A DNA stretch of 64,000 bases from CAVTWY01 sp963738575 (GTDB taxonomy: Bacteria; Pseudomonadota; Gammaproteobacteria; Burkholderiales; Burkholderiaceae_C): assembly GCA_963738575.1 (NCBI GenBank), contig CAVTWY010000002.1:682001-746000 (forward strand), given 5' to 3'. A program made the position numbers and the translations under genes. Below the pieces are notes generated by a model. The model ran no database searches and was not told the origin of the DNA. It saw only the letters and a list, made by a program, of their open reading frames with translations. Positions 25,354 to 34,880 of this stretch are shown piece by piece. How positions within the stretch are numbered: position 1 is the stretch's first letter; every line of letters begins with the position of its first letter.

Positions 25354-25809
25354 ATGCATACCTCGCCCTTTGCTGCGATTCGCCCTCGCCACCAACATCA
25401 CGCAGGCGCCTACAGTCACGTGGGGCTTCACACCTCTGTCGCAAGTGCTTCACCTCACCAATTGGTGACGTTGCTGTTTGAAGGCTATTTTGGGGCCGTC
25501 AACCGCGCCAAAGGCGCATTGCAACAAGGCAACATCGCAGGCATGGGTGTCGCGATTGGGCAAGCGGTTCGCATTGTTGAGGAAGGCCTCAAGGCAGGCT
25601 TGGACGCCAAGCGCGGGGGCAGCCTGGCGGCCGACCTCAACGATCTGTATGGTTGGGTAACACTGCGCCTCACGCAAGCCAACCTGCATGCCGATGTCCA
25701 CGCGCTCGACGAGTGCAGCCGCGTGATGCAGCCGCTTCGTGAAGCTTGGGCATCGATTGCAAGCCCGGCGCACGGCGCCACCGTCACCGCCACTGGGACA
25801 CCATCATGA
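25354..25809 (+). CDS. fliS: Flagellin export chaperone FliS
   Basis: FliS binds the flagellin C-terminus and prevents early polymerisation in the cytosol. The 151-residue product has the family motif YSHVGLHTSVASASPHQLVT with LLFEGYFGAVNRAKGAL. The C-terminal half is helical with LAADLNDLYGWVTLRLTQAN. The first 17 residues are a short His/Arg-rich extension. fliT overlaps its end by four bases. Confidence 0.95.
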   Translation: MHTSPFAAIRPRHQHHAGAYSHVGLHTSVASASPHQLVTLLFEGYFGAVNRAKGALQQGNIAGMGVAIGQAVRIVEEGLKAGLDAKRGGSLAADLNDLYGWVTLRLTQANLHADVHALDECSRVMQPLREAWASIASPAHGATVTATGTPS

Positions 25810-26126
25810 TCCCCCACGCCCACGCCGCCCCACCCCCATTGATCGCGTACTACGAAGCCATCGAGCGTGCAAGTGCCGACATGCTTACCGCCGCACGGGG
25901 TGGCGACTGGAACCAAGTCATCAAGATCGAAGGCGCATGCGTGTTGCTCATCAGCCAGCTACAGCACGCTTCACGCGACACACAACTCAATGCCCAAGAA
26001 CGTCAATTGAAAGTGCAGATCATGCGCCGGATCTTGATCAACGATGCAGCCTTGCGCAACCTGGCTGAGCCGTGGTTGGATGACCTTGAGGACGTCTTGG
26101 CGGCGACCCCACGTACGATTCACTAG
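25806..26126 (+). CDS. fliT: FliT-type flagellar chaperone
   Basis: FliT is the chaperone of FliD and in enterics also restrains FlhDC. The 106-residue product is all-helical with PLIAYYEAIERASADMLTAA, then GDWNQVIKIEGACVLLISQL and VQIMRRILINDAALRNLAEP. These fit FliT proteins of Burkholderiales. The ATG lies in an ATGA junction with fliS, so the two are coupled. Sequence conservation of the family is low, and position supports the call. Confidence 0.85.
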   Translation: MIPHAHAAPPPLIAYYEAIERASADMLTAARGGDWNQVIKIEGACVLLISQLQHASRDTQLNAQERQLKVQIMRRILINDAALRNLAEPWLDDLEDVLAATPRTIH

Positions 26127-26155
26127 CCAGCTGGCTTGCGTTCAGTTTAGATGCG

Positions 26156-26914
26156 ATGATGTCCATGGCCACGAACCACACATTTGACGCTTTTGAAGGG
26201 GTCGCCCAATACCGCATCGAAGACGGTTCAGAAACCGAACGCATGTTGCGTCAACTCATGGACGACGCCATTCCGGTGCAATTGACAACGCTGCACCATG
26301 GCGACGTTCGCTGTCACCTGACGGCGATGGATCCGGCGCAGCGACACCTTCAGTTCAACGTCACGGCCCTGCCTTCAGGAATCGATGCGCCGGATTTTTG
26401 CTCATCCGAACTGGCGTGCATTGCCTATCCGGGTTCTGTGAAGCTGCAGTTCAAGCTGACCACCGTGGCGCTGGCCCGTCGTGGTGACCACGCGGTGCTG
26501 CATGCATCCATGCCGCAAGCCATCTACCGCCTTCAACGGCGCGACTCGTTTCGCGTGCGTGCTCAAGAAAGCGACAAAGCCCATGTGCAACTGCGTCACC
26601 CCACACCACCCCACCCTCGTCTAAGCTTGAAGATTCTTGATGTCAGCGTTCGAGGCTGTGCGCTTTGGCTGCCCGCAAGTGCAGCCCCCATTGCATCGCG
26701 CTCTGAAATTCGCGAAGTCTGCTTTGAGCTGGGGGGCGACGTGTCGTTCTTGGCCACGCTGTTTGTGCACCATGCTTTCGACATGCGCACGAGTGAAGGC
26801 GGTCAACGCCTTGGATGTGAAATGTTAAACCTGGCAGGAACGTCAGAGCGTGCGTTGCAACGCTTTGTCGACCAAACCCAGAAGCGACAACGCTGGGCCA
26901 GCGCACTGATCTAG
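26156..26914 (+). CDS. ycgR: Flagellar brake protein YcgR (PilZ, c-di-GMP receptor)
   Basis: YcgR slows the motor when bound to c-di-GMP. The 252-residue product has an N-terminal YcgR domain (about 25-115) and a C-terminal PilZ domain with both binding motifs: RRDSFRVR at about 123-130 (RxxxR) and DVSVRGCAL (D/NxSxxG). It follows fliT after 29 bases and probably shares its transcript. The start could be ATG 26156, 26159 or 26165. No chemotaxis genes occur in the window, so this is the only motor-control protein seen here. Confidence 0.92.
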   Translation: MMSMATNHTFDAFEGVAQYRIEDGSETERMLRQLMDDAIPVQLTTLHHGDVRCHLTAMDPAQRHLQFNVTALPSGIDAPDFCSSELACIAYPGSVKLQFKLTTVALARRGDHAVLHASMPQAIYRLQRRDSFRVRAQESDKAHVQLRHPTPPHPRLSLKILDVSVRGCALWLPASAAPIASRSEIREVCFELGGDVSFLATLFVHHAFDMRTSEGGQRLGCEMLNLAGTSERALQRFVDQTQKRQRWASALI

Positions 26915-26961
26915 AAACCTGGGATCACCCACAGGAGGAAGTTCGCCTTGCCTCACTGCGT

Positions 26962-27288
26962 TCAAACCTGCATGTTCATGACGTCTGAATAGGCCTGGAC
27001 CAGTCGGTTGCGTACCGAGAGCGCAGCTTGAAAGCCCAGCTGCGACTTCTGCATGGCAACCATGGTTTCTTCCAAGCTTACGCTGGGGTTGTCTAGTTGC
27101 AGCTCGCGCTGCAATCGCTGAGTTTCAACCTGCTGATCACTGACCGACTTCAAGGCGGTCCCCATCGCCGACTGAAACGTATCACCATTGGCCACGGCCT
27201 TGGGGCCAGCCAGCGGCTGCCCGTCGGGACGCAGTCCGGCGCGAGCGACAGCCTGTGAAAAATTGAACGAATTGATTTTGAGGTCCAT
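26962..27288 (-). CDS. fliE: Hook-basal body protein FliE
   Basis: FliE joins the MS ring to the rod. The 108-residue product starts MDLKINSFNFSQAVARAG and ends with the conserved region VSLEETMVAMQKSQLGFQAA followed by LSVRNRLVQAYSDVMNMQV. Its length is usual. It is transcribed away from fliF. The 132-base gap at 27289-27420 must contain both early promoters; no sigma28 motif is visible there, which fits FlhDC control. Confidence 0.95.
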   Translation of the reverse strand: MDLKINSFNFSQAVARAGLRPDGQPLAGPKAVANGDTFQSAMGTALKSVSDQQVETQRLQRELQLDNPSVSLEETMVAMQKSQLGFQAALSVRNRLVQAYSDVMNMQV

Positions 27289-27420
27289 GGTGATGCATGG
27301 ACTGTAGTCGTGGTCGGGCCTCAAGATGCTTGAAACAACATCCCAAACGCACGCTTGTTCAGGGCTTGGTGCGACGCGCTTGCACCCAACAATGCCGCAG
27401 ATGCAACGGATACCAAACTG

Positions 27421-29097
27421 ATGGTCAACGCCACCCACTCACCCACTACGATGGCAAGCGCTTCCCTTCAACCCACCCCAACCGGCGCAGGCACGCTGAG
27501 TCGACTGGCGGCCCTGTCGGTGCGCGCCAAATTCACTTTGGCGATGAGCACCGCCGCGCTGGTGGCCCTGATCATGGCACTTGCCATGTGGAGCAAACAA
27601 GGCGACTGGAAGGTCTTGTATGCCAACCTGGCCGACAAAGACGCTGGCGCGGTGGTCGCCCAGCTTTCTCAAATGAACGTGCCCCACCGCTACGCGGAGG
27701 GTGGCCAAGCCATTCTGGTGCCGTCCGACAAGGTACACGATGTTCGGCTCAAGCTGGCGCAAGCCGGCCTGCCCAAGGGCTCGGTGGTAGGTTTTGAGTT
27801 GATGGACACCGCACGCTTTGGGCAAACTCAGTTTCAGGAGCGCTTGAGCTTTCAACGAGGTCTTGAAGGCGAGCTGGTTCGCTCCATCGGCTCTTTGGCT
27901 GCCGTGCAAAGTGCGCGTGTGCATTTGGCACTGCCGCAACAGAACGGATTCTTCCGCGAACAGCAAAAGCCACGCGCGAGTGTGTTGCTGAGTCTGCATG
28001 CAGGACGCTCGCTCGATCGCACCCAGATTGCTGGCATCGTGCACTTGGTGTCGTCGTCGGTGCCAGAGATGAGCCCCAAAGCCGTGAGTGTGGTGGATCA
28101 AACCGGCACCTTGTTGTCGGGGCATGCTGAGGGCACAAATGCCCACGGTATGGATGGGCAACAACTGCAGCACGTCGCGCAACTTGAAGCCGCCTACATG
28201 AAGCGACTGATTGACATCTTGGAGCCCGTGGTGGGCCGTGACAACCTGCGCGCCACCGTTACAGCGGATATCGACTTTTCGCAATCTGAAGCCACATCGG
28301 AGGCGTTCAAGCCCAACCAGATCAAAGACTCAGCGACGGTACGAAGCACCCAAACCTCTGAGTCCAGCAACGGCGCCGCCAACCAACCCAGCGGTGTGCC
28401 CGGCGCGGCGAGCAACCAACCCCCCGTGGCTGCAGCAGCGCCGCTGAGCGGGGCTTCGGCACCGTTGCAAGCCGCCGCCGGGGGCAGCAGCAACGGCGGA
28501 ACCCGTCGCGACAGCGTCACCAACTACGAGGTGGACAAAACGGTCCGCGTGACGCGCAGCGCCTCCGGCATCGTCAAAAGGCTCAACGCGGCCGTGGTGG
28601 TCAATCACCGCAGCAAAACCGATGCCAAGGGCGCAGTGACCACCGAGCCCTTGGCGCCTGACGAGATTGAAAAACTCAACGCATTGGCCCAAGAGGCAGT
28701 CGGCTACAACAAAGAACGGGGCGACTCCGTCAAAGTGATCAACACCCTCTTCCGCGTCGAAGCGGCCAACAAAGTGGATCCCTTGCCCATCTGGCAGCAG
28801 CCTTGGCTTTTTGACATGCTGCGCTCGGTGGGTGTGCCTGCGGCGTTCGCCCTGGTCGCGCTGGCCTTGGTCTTTGGCGTGATCAAGCCGGCGCTGAAAA
28901 CCCCGCCAGGCGCTGCACTGGTCAATGGCAAGTTGCAAGTGGTGGCTGACAACGCCCTTGCGCTGCCAGGGGTGCCGACGGTCGCGGACAACCGCAGTAC
29001 CGATCAAAAACTGTCCGACGCGCGGATGATGGCCAAGCAGAACCCAGAAGCAGTGGCGGGCGTGGTTCGTGGCTGGGCCAACGGTGCAGCCACCTAA
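27421..29097 (+). CDS. fliF: Flagellar MS-ring protein FliF
   Basis: FliF forms the MS ring in the inner membrane. The product is about 558 residues, with an N-terminal membrane helix (about 30-50), the ring-building domains with PRASVLLSLHAGRSLDRTQI and GIVHLVSSSVPEMSPKAVSV, a low-complexity Ser/Ala/Gly-rich loop (about 310-360), a C-terminal helix (FALVALALVFGVIKPAL), and a cytosolic tail that binds FliG. The start is uncertain among ATG 27421, ATG 27451 and an earlier frame; none has a strong ribosome-binding site. Confidence 0.95.
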   Translation: MVNATHSPTTMASASLQPTPTGAGTLSRLAALSVRAKFTLAMSTAALVALIMALAMWSKQGDWKVLYANLADKDAGAVVAQLSQMNVPHRYAEGGQAILVPSDKVHDVRLKLAQAGLPKGSVVGFELMDTARFGQTQFQERLSFQRGLEGELVRSIGSLAAVQSARVHLALPQQNGFFREQQKPRASVLLSLHAGRSLDRTQIAGIVHLVSSSVPEMSPKAVSVVDQTGTLLSGHAEGTNAHGMDGQQLQHVAQLEAAYMKRLIDILEPVVGRDNLRATVTADIDFSQSEATSEAFKPNQIKDSATVRSTQTSESSNGAANQPSGVPGAASNQPPVAAAAPLSGASAPLQAAAGGSSNGGTRRDSVTNYEVDKTVRVTRSASGIVKRLNAAVVVNHRSKTDAKGAVTTEPLAPDEIEKLNALAQEAVGYNKERGDSVKVINTLFRVEAANKVDPLPIWQQPWLFDMLRSVGVPAAFALVALALVFGVIKPALKTPPGAALVNGKLQVVADNALALPGVPTVADNRSTDQKLSDARMMAKQNPEAVAGVVRGWANGAAT

Positions 29098-29113
29098 ACC
29101 CGAAAAGAATTGC

Positions 29114-30109
29114 ATGGACAACGACGGAATCGAAAATGCAGCCATCTTGATGATGGCGTTGGGCGAAGAAGAAGCTTCGGCTGTTCTGCGGCACTTGGCC
29201 CCCAAAGATGTTCAGCGCCTGGGCGAGGCCATTTCCGGCATGAAAGCGATACCTCGTGAGCGAGTGACCCAAGTGCTGGACCAGTTCAGCGAACAAGCGG
29301 CGCAACAGCACTCGTTGGTACCCAACGCTGACGACTACGTCAGGCGTGTGTTGCGGCGCGCTTTGGGCGACGACAAAGCCAAGTTGTTGATCGATCGCAT
29401 CGTTCGCGCTGGGGACATGGCCGGCATGGAAAGCCTGAAATGGATGGACGCCGATTCGGTGGCTGGGCTGCTTCGCCTTGAGCACCCTCAAATCGTGGCC
29501 GCCATCTTGGTGCACCTGGACATCGATCAAGCCGCAGCCATCCTCAAGTTGTTGGAGGAAGGTCCACGCAATGACGTTTTGCTGCGGATTGCAACGTTGG
29601 ACGGCATCGCGCCTGTGGCGCTCGATGATTTGAACGACATGCTGTCCTCACTGATGGCCAGTGGCAGCAAGGCCAAGCCCCAGTCTCTGGGGGGCCCCAA
29701 AGCGGCCGCCAGTCTCATCAATACCTTGGGTGCTCCCGTTGAAGCCACGGTGCTTGACTTCATCCGTGAAGCCGATGCCGAACTTGCTCAGCGCATCGCC
29801 GACAACATGTTCATTTTTGACGATCTCGCCAAATTGGATGACAAGGGCATGCAAGCGATGCTCAAAGAGGTTCAATCGGAAGCGCTCGTGGTGGCGCTCA
29901 AGGGTGCATCCCCAGCGCTTAGTGAAAAGGTCTTCAAGAACATGTCGAGCCGCGCCGCCGATACCCTGCGCGAGGATCTCGAATCCAAGGGGCCGGTTCG
30001 GTTGTCCGAAGTGGAAGCACAGCAAAAGGAAATTCTGAAAACCGTACGCCGCTTGGTAGAAGAAGGCCAAGTGGTCTTGACCACTGGCGGCAGCGACGCA
30101 TTCGTATGA
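29114..30109 (+). CDS. fliG: Flagellar motor switch protein FliG
   Basis: FliG is the rotor protein that receives torque from MotA. The 331-residue product starts MDNDGIENAAILMMALGEEE, keeps the EHPQIVAAILVHLD motif of the middle domain, and keeps the C-terminal charged helix region MSSRAADTLREDLESKGPVR. It starts 17 bases after fliF. It overlaps fliH by four bases. Confidence 0.97.
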   Translation: MDNDGIENAAILMMALGEEEASAVLRHLAPKDVQRLGEAISGMKAIPRERVTQVLDQFSEQAAQQHSLVPNADDYVRRVLRRALGDDKAKLLIDRIVRAGDMAGMESLKWMDADSVAGLLRLEHPQIVAAILVHLDIDQAAAILKLLEEGPRNDVLLRIATLDGIAPVALDDLNDMLSSLMASGSKAKPQSLGGPKAAASLINTLGAPVEATVLDFIREADAELAQRIADNMFIFDDLAKLDDKGMQAMLKEVQSEALVVALKGASPALSEKVFKNMSSRAADTLREDLESKGPVRLSEVEAQQKEILKTVRRLVEEGQVVLTTGGSDAFV

Positions 30110-30837
30110 GCACCACCACGCCACCACGGCAAGTGCCACCTCCGCATGGATCCCGCACAGCCCCGCAAAACCGCTACATCCCGCGCGACGAGCTCCAGAG
30201 TTTCGCCAGCTGGCAACCCAATCACCTGACCGAAGCTGCCGACGCCCCCACACGCCACTCGCTGAGGCCACCGCACGAGCTGGAGCGCCAACAAGATGCG
30301 GCGCAACGCGCTCACCGTGCCGGCTATCAAGAAGGCTATCGCGATGGCCTGGCAGCACTGGCAAGCTTCAAAGAGGCGCACGCAAAACAAGCAAACGCCC
30401 AGCTGGGGCAATTGATCATCAACTTCGATCAAGCGATCGAGGAACTTGAACAATCCATGGGCATCGCGATTGCCCGTGCTGCGACGTTGCTGGCCCAGCA
30501 GGTGTTGCGCACCGAGATCCAGTCGCAGCCAGCGCAGGTTGCGCAGGTTGCGCGCGAAGCCATTCAATTGATCGTGCGCAGCGCACGTCATATCACCCTG
30601 CGCGTCAGCCCCAACGACCACGCCACGATCATTCAAGGAGCAGGTGACGTGATTGCAGCTCGCGGCGCCACCATCGTTGCCGATGCCACCATGGCACAAG
30701 GTGGGCTCATGATTGAGTCGGACATGGGCAGTGTGGATGCGTGCATCGTCACCCGGTGGCGGCACGCCGCAGCGCAGGTCAGCGTCAGCGTGCCGTGGCA
30801 TCCCGATGCCGACGCGGATGCCGACGAGATAGCATGA
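30106..30837 (+). CDS. fliH: Flagellar export stator-like protein FliH
   Basis: FliH links the ATPase FliI to the C ring and inhibits it when not docked. The 243-residue product has a Pro-rich N-terminus, the GxxxG-like helix AGYQEGYRDGLAALASF (about 73-89), and a C-terminal domain with ITLRVSPNDHATI. The final residues are a tandem Asp-Ala run (DADADADE). It is in ATGA overlap with both fliG and fliI. Confidence 0.92.
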   Translation: MSTTTPPRQVPPPHGSRTAPQNRYIPRDELQSFASWQPNHLTEAADAPTRHSLRPPHELERQQDAAQRAHRAGYQEGYRDGLAALASFKEAHAKQANAQLGQLIINFDQAIEELEQSMGIAIARAATLLAQQVLRTEIQSQPAQVAQVAREAIQLIVRSARHITLRVSPNDHATIIQGAGDVIAARGATIVADATMAQGGLMIESDMGSVDACIVTRWRHAAAQVSVSVPWHPDADADADEIA

Positions 30838-32243
30838 TGCAATCGTTACGCACCCAGCGATGGCAACGCTACTTGAGCGACCTCGAGTCGTTCGCCGCCT
30901 TGCCGAGTCTGCTGGCTACCAGTGGCCGTTTGACCCGTGTCACCGGGCTTGTGTTGGAAGCCAGCGGGGTCCGCGCACCGCTTGGCGCAGTTTGCAACGT
31001 GCTGCACGCTGCGGGCGAACCCGTGCTGGCTGAAGTGGTAGGTTTCAGCGGTGATACAGCCTACCTGATGGCCAGCAGTGACGTGCAAGGACTTGCCAGT
31101 GGCACTCCCGTGGTGCCGTGTGCAGCCAGTCACCAAGCGCCTCGCCTTGGCGCCAGCAACCATCCATGGCGGCGCAGCGAAGATCTGGGGTTGCACCTGC
31201 CCATGGGCGCGGGGCTCCTGGGTCGCGTGCTCGACGCGCAGGGGCACCCCATGGATCGCCTTGGCCCGCTCATCAATGTGCAACACGCACCCATGCTGCG
31301 ACGCCCCATCAACGCGATGGACCGCGAGCCCATTTGCACGCCCCTTGACACCGGCGTGCGTGCCATCAACACCCTGCTGACGGTAGGGCGCGGCCAGCGG
31401 ATTGGCTTGTTTGCTGGCACCGGCGTTGGAAAATCGATACTGTTGGGCATGATGGCACGCTACACGGCCGCCGACGTCATCGTGGTGGGACTGATCGGTG
31501 AACGCGGACGAGAGGTGAAGGAATTCATTGACTCCATCTTGGGTGACGAGGGACGTGCACGCGCTGTGGTGGTGGCCGCCCCCGCCGACGCACCACCCTT
31601 GCTTCGCATGCAAGGTGCCAACTACGCAACCGCCATTGCTGAAAACTTTCGCGACCAAGGCCAGCACGTGCTGCTGTTGATGGACAGCCTTACGCGCTAC
31701 GCCATGGCCCAGCGAGAGATTGCCCTGGCCATCGGTGAACCCCCTGCCACCAAAGGCTACCCACCCAGTTGCTTTGCCAAGCTGCCGCAATTGGTGGAAC
31801 GCAGTGGCATGGGCCGCGCGGGCCAGGGGTCAATCACCGCTTTTTACACGGTGCTATCAGAAGGTGACGATCAACAGGACCCCATCGCCGATGCCGCGCG
31901 CGGCATTCTGGACGGTCACATCGTACTTTCGCGAGAACTGGCCGAAGCGGGCCACTACCCAGCCATCGACGTCGAGCGTTCGATCTCGCGGGTGATGTCC
32001 AGTGTGGTGCCGCAAACCCACCTGGACGCCGCTCGCCGCGCCAAAAGTCTGATGTCGCGCTTCAACAAAGCGCGAGATTTGATGGCGCTGGGCGCTTACA
32101 AACCGGGGCACGATGCCCAACTAGATCTCGCCGTTCGCACACACCCCGCGCTGCTCAACCTGCTTCAGCAAGACAGCCATCAACAGGCGCCGTGGGCCAC
32201 GGGCTTGGCACAACTGCACGACGCGCTTGAGGTCGCCGCATGA
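30834..32243 (+). CDS. fliI: Flagellar export ATPase FliI
   Basis: FliI is the hexameric ATPase of the flagellar export apparatus. The 469-residue product has the Walker A loop GTGVGKS (195-201), VGLIGERGREVKEFI, the Walker B-like LLLMDSLTRYAMAQREIALA, and GSITAFYTVLSEGDDQQDPI. These identify the FliI/YscN family. The ATG at 30834 overlaps the fliH stop; an ATG directly after (30837) is possible. Confidence 0.97.
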   Translation: MMQSLRTQRWQRYLSDLESFAALPSLLATSGRLTRVTGLVLEASGVRAPLGAVCNVLHAAGEPVLAEVVGFSGDTAYLMASSDVQGLASGTPVVPCAASHQAPRLGASNHPWRRSEDLGLHLPMGAGLLGRVLDAQGHPMDRLGPLINVQHAPMLRRPINAMDREPICTPLDTGVRAINTLLTVGRGQRIGLFAGTGVGKSILLGMMARYTAADVIVVGLIGERGREVKEFIDSILGDEGRARAVVVAAPADAPPLLRMQGANYATAIAENFRDQGQHVLLLMDSLTRYAMAQREIALAIGEPPATKGYPPSCFAKLPQLVERSGMGRAGQGSITAFYTVLSEGDDQQDPIADAARGILDGHIVLSRELAEAGHYPAIDVERSISRVMSSVVPQTHLDAARRAKSLMSRFNKARDLMALGAYKPGHDAQLDLAVRTHPALLNLLQQDSHQQAPWATGLAQLHDALEVAA

Positions 32244-32722
32244 ACCCTGCACCCACAAGTGCACTGGACACCTTGGCCGAACGCGAGCAAATCGAGCGTG
32301 ACCACGCGCTGGTGCGCTTGCAAGAAGTCCAGGCTCTTGCAACTCAGGCCCATCTGCAACTCGCACAACTGTGCCAGTACCGCGTTGACTACGCCCAACG
32401 TTGGGCCACCCAATTTCGCGCGGGCAGCGCAATGACCGTCGTCAACTGCTACCAAAGCTTTATGCAGCGTCTGGACCTGGCCGTGGAACAACAAACGCGA
32501 GTCGTGACGCAGTCGCAACAGCGCATCGAACCGCACGAGGTCATGCTGCGCGAATGCGAGCTGCGCTTGGCCGCCGTGCAAAAGCTCATCGAGCGTCGTC
32601 GGCAACAGACAGCACACCAAGCCGTGAGGGCAGAACAGCGCCAGTCGGACGAAACCGCCCAGCGTGTGCACGCTAGCACCCGCGCTGCACGCCATGCAAC
32701 CGAACTCAACAGGATGAAATGA
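32240..32722 (+). CDS. fliJ: Flagellar export chaperone-escort protein FliJ
   Basis: FliJ is the coiled-coil stalk of the FliI ring. The 160-residue product is almost fully helical and charged, with long heptad patterns (DHALVRLQEVQALATQAHLQ and LDLAVEQQTRVVTQSQQRI), and ends Arg-rich. Family signature residues are few, but the position between fliI and fliK, with ATGA overlaps on both sides, makes the call firm. Confidence 0.92.
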   Translation: MNPAPTSALDTLAEREQIERDHALVRLQEVQALATQAHLQLAQLCQYRVDYAQRWATQFRAGSAMTVVNCYQSFMQRLDLAVEQQTRVVTQSQQRIEPHEVMLRECELRLAAVQKLIERRRQQTAHQAVRAEQRQSDETAQRVHASTRAARHATELNRMK

Positions 32723-34026
32723 TGGAAACCTCGACCTTGGCAAGCCCTTTGGCCGCGCCAGTCATGCCACCAGCAGCGTCAGCCGCCAAATCGGCTCGAC
32801 AAACGTCTCATGCCACCGACAACGGGTCGGTCTCCACCACGGCTGACCACCCCTCGACCTTCGCCCGAACGCTGCACGAGGCCAATGCGCATGCACAGCC
32901 GAAGCCCGAGGGTTCAGCAGGTGCCCCATCGCGCAAGCAGTGCCCGCCCAACACCCAAGCTACGGAACACGTCGCCGCGCCCACAGCGCAAGAGCCTACC
33001 GAGGCTGACGTGGACGATCCCAAAGTGAAAAAGTTATTGCGACGGCAGGGCATGACAAACGAGACGGTGGATCCAGCCCTGGCGATGGGAGCTCCGTCCC
33101 AACCCCTTGGCGACGTCGCCATCGACCCAGATGCATTGCCATCGTCGCTGGCACCCCCGGCAACGCAACCACCAACACCACCGAGCTCAACACCAGTCTC
33201 GTTGCCTCCCGTGGACCCGCCGATGCTTGACGCAAGCGTCAGCCTTTCAAGCGCGAGCGGACAATCCTTGGCAACAAGCCCAGGCAATCTCGATCATCCC
33301 CTATCGACGGCGATGGTGACCCCCGCCACGCCTCCAGAGAACAACACGGTCGCCGAACGCAAAGTAGACACTGCAGCGATGTCTGACGGTCAGGAGCCAA
33401 AACGCTTGCAGACGACCAACGCAGACGCCACTGCGATGATCCAAACGCTTACGGCAAGTCGCGCTGACATCGCGTCAAGCGTCACCAACGCCCTCGAATC
33501 CCCGTTTGCTCTGCCGTCCCCCCACGTCATGGCAGAGCGTACGCACCCGACATCATTCACCCCGGCAGCGTTGTTCGCCGACGGCCCACCTCGATCCGAA
33601 CAGGCGCTAAGAGCCGACGTTGGCAGTGCAAGCTTTGCCCCTTCGTTGGGCGCGCAAGTCTCCATGATGGCGCGCGACGGCGTGTTGCAAGCGCGGCTGC
33701 AGTTGAATCCGACGGAGCTTGGGCCCGTGCTGGTGCATATCGCTTTGAACGGAGATTTCGCGCGGGTTGATTTTCATGCGCACGCCGCGCTCACGCGCCA
33801 GGCGATTGAAGACTCTTTGCCCGCCCTGGCTGTTGCCATGCGCGAATCGGGCCTCACGCTCAGCGGCGGCGGCGTGTTTCAGCAATTTGAAGGGCAAGAT
33901 CGCGGTGCGTCTACCCCACCACCAACGACCAGGGGACACCCATTGACGCAACCTGACCATGAACCTCAACGTGACATGCTACCGATTTCTCGCACCACGC
34001 GTGGCTTGGTGGACATGATGGCGTGA
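32719..34026 (+). CDS. fliK: Hook-length control protein FliK
   Basis: FliK measures hook length and triggers the FlhB switch. The 435-residue product has a long low-complexity Pro/Thr/Ala/Ser-rich N-terminal part (about 1-290) and the conserved C-terminal Flg_hook domain with ARLQLNPTELGPVLVHIALN and HAALTRQAIEDSLPALAVAM (about 325-390). Two ATG codons (32719, 32722) are possible. After it a 169-base gap separates fliL; it holds two small hairpins but no clear terminator. Confidence 0.94.
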   Translation: MMETSTLASPLAAPVMPPAASAAKSARQTSHATDNGSVSTTADHPSTFARTLHEANAHAQPKPEGSAGAPSRKQCPPNTQATEHVAAPTAQEPTEADVDDPKVKKLLRRQGMTNETVDPALAMGAPSQPLGDVAIDPDALPSSLAPPATQPPTPPSSTPVSLPPVDPPMLDASVSLSSASGQSLATSPGNLDHPLSTAMVTPATPPENNTVAERKVDTAAMSDGQEPKRLQTTNADATAMIQTLTASRADIASSVTNALESPFALPSPHVMAERTHPTSFTPAALFADGPPRSEQALRADVGSASFAPSLGAQVSMMARDGVLQARLQLNPTELGPVLVHIALNGDFARVDFHAHAALTRQAIEDSLPALAVAMRESGLTLSGGGVFQQFEGQDRGASTPPPTTRGHPLTQPDHEPQRDMLPISRTTRGLVDMMA

Positions 34027-34195
34027 CCACGAGGTGACCTTCCTCCGCCAAGCGAAAGCGAAAGACAGGCTGTTTTCTCCCGGCTATTCAGCGCATCCTC
34101 TGCGCCCTGGCTGCGAATAATCGAGCGCAGAGATTATCCAAAAAAAGAAGTGGCACGGCGCATAGCAGCGTCCGCCCGTTCGCCCAGGAGCCAAT

Positions 34196-34855
34196 ATGTC
34201 CGCCGCAGCCGCCAAAGCCGACACGCCAACCAACGCAAGCGATGCCGCCCCCAAGAAGGGAAAGAAGAAGCTGGTGATTGTGTTGATCGTGCTTGCCCTG
34301 TTGGCAAGTGCAGGGGGCGGTGGCGCCTACTACTACACAAAAAAGAAGGCCGCTGAAGCTGAGCTTGCCGCCGAAGACGGCGAAGACACCGACGAGGCTG
34401 CGGCCCCGAAAAAGTCAAAGAAGCAAGAAAAAGGTGCACCGCCCGTCTTCATGCCGCTAGAAGTGTTCACCGTCAATCTCGCCGACAAAGATGCCGAGCG
34501 CTTCTTGCAATTGGGTGTGACGCTGGAAGTTGATGAGAGCAAAACGAGCGATCAACTCAAGGCCTACATGCCAGCGATTCGCAACAACATATTGATGTTG
34601 ATCGCGCACAAAAGCGCTGCAGATCTGCAAAGCCAAGAAGGCAAGCAAACGTTGGCACGTCAAATTCAACAAGCCACGCTGAAGCCCATCGGCATCGAAC
34701 TAGAGGACGAAGAGGCTGATGACGACGCCGACACCCTAGACGACGACAACAGCGGCAAAAAGGGCAACAAAAAGAAGAAGAAGAAAAAGGCAAAAAAGGC
34801 CCAGCCAAGGCCGCCCGTGGTGGCGGTCCATTTCTCCAGCTTCATCATCCAATGA
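34196..34855 (+). CDS. fliL: Basal-body-associated protein FliL with extra charged segment
   Basis: FliL surrounds the stators and supports their function. The 219-residue product has a Lys-rich cytosolic start, one membrane helix (about 26-46), and a periplasmic stomatin-like domain with MPLEVFTVNLADKDAERFLQ and LEVDESKTSDQLK. The conserved end VVAVHFSSFIIQ is intact. Between about residues 168 and 205 is an unusual insertion, an Asp/Glu-rich run followed by about ten lysines, encoded by an A/G-rich tract (34757-34799). AGGAG precedes the ATG. Confidence 0.94.
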   Translation: MSAAAAKADTPTNASDAAPKKGKKKLVIVLIVLALLASAGGGGAYYYTKKKAAEAELAAEDGEDTDEAAAPKKSKKQEKGAPPVFMPLEVFTVNLADKDAERFLQLGVTLEVDESKTSDQLKAYMPAIRNNILMLIAHKSAADLQSQEGKQTLARQIQQATLKPIGIELEDEEADDDADTLDDDNSGKKGNKKKKKKKAKKAQPRPPVVAVHFSSFIIQ

Positions 34856-34880
34856 CGCGTTGTCAACAAGGATCGATAGC

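Noticed and set aside
34027..34195. Gap between fliK and fliL as a terminator plus new promoter
   Set aside because: Two small hairpins are present but there is no T tract on the plus strand and no promoter I can support.
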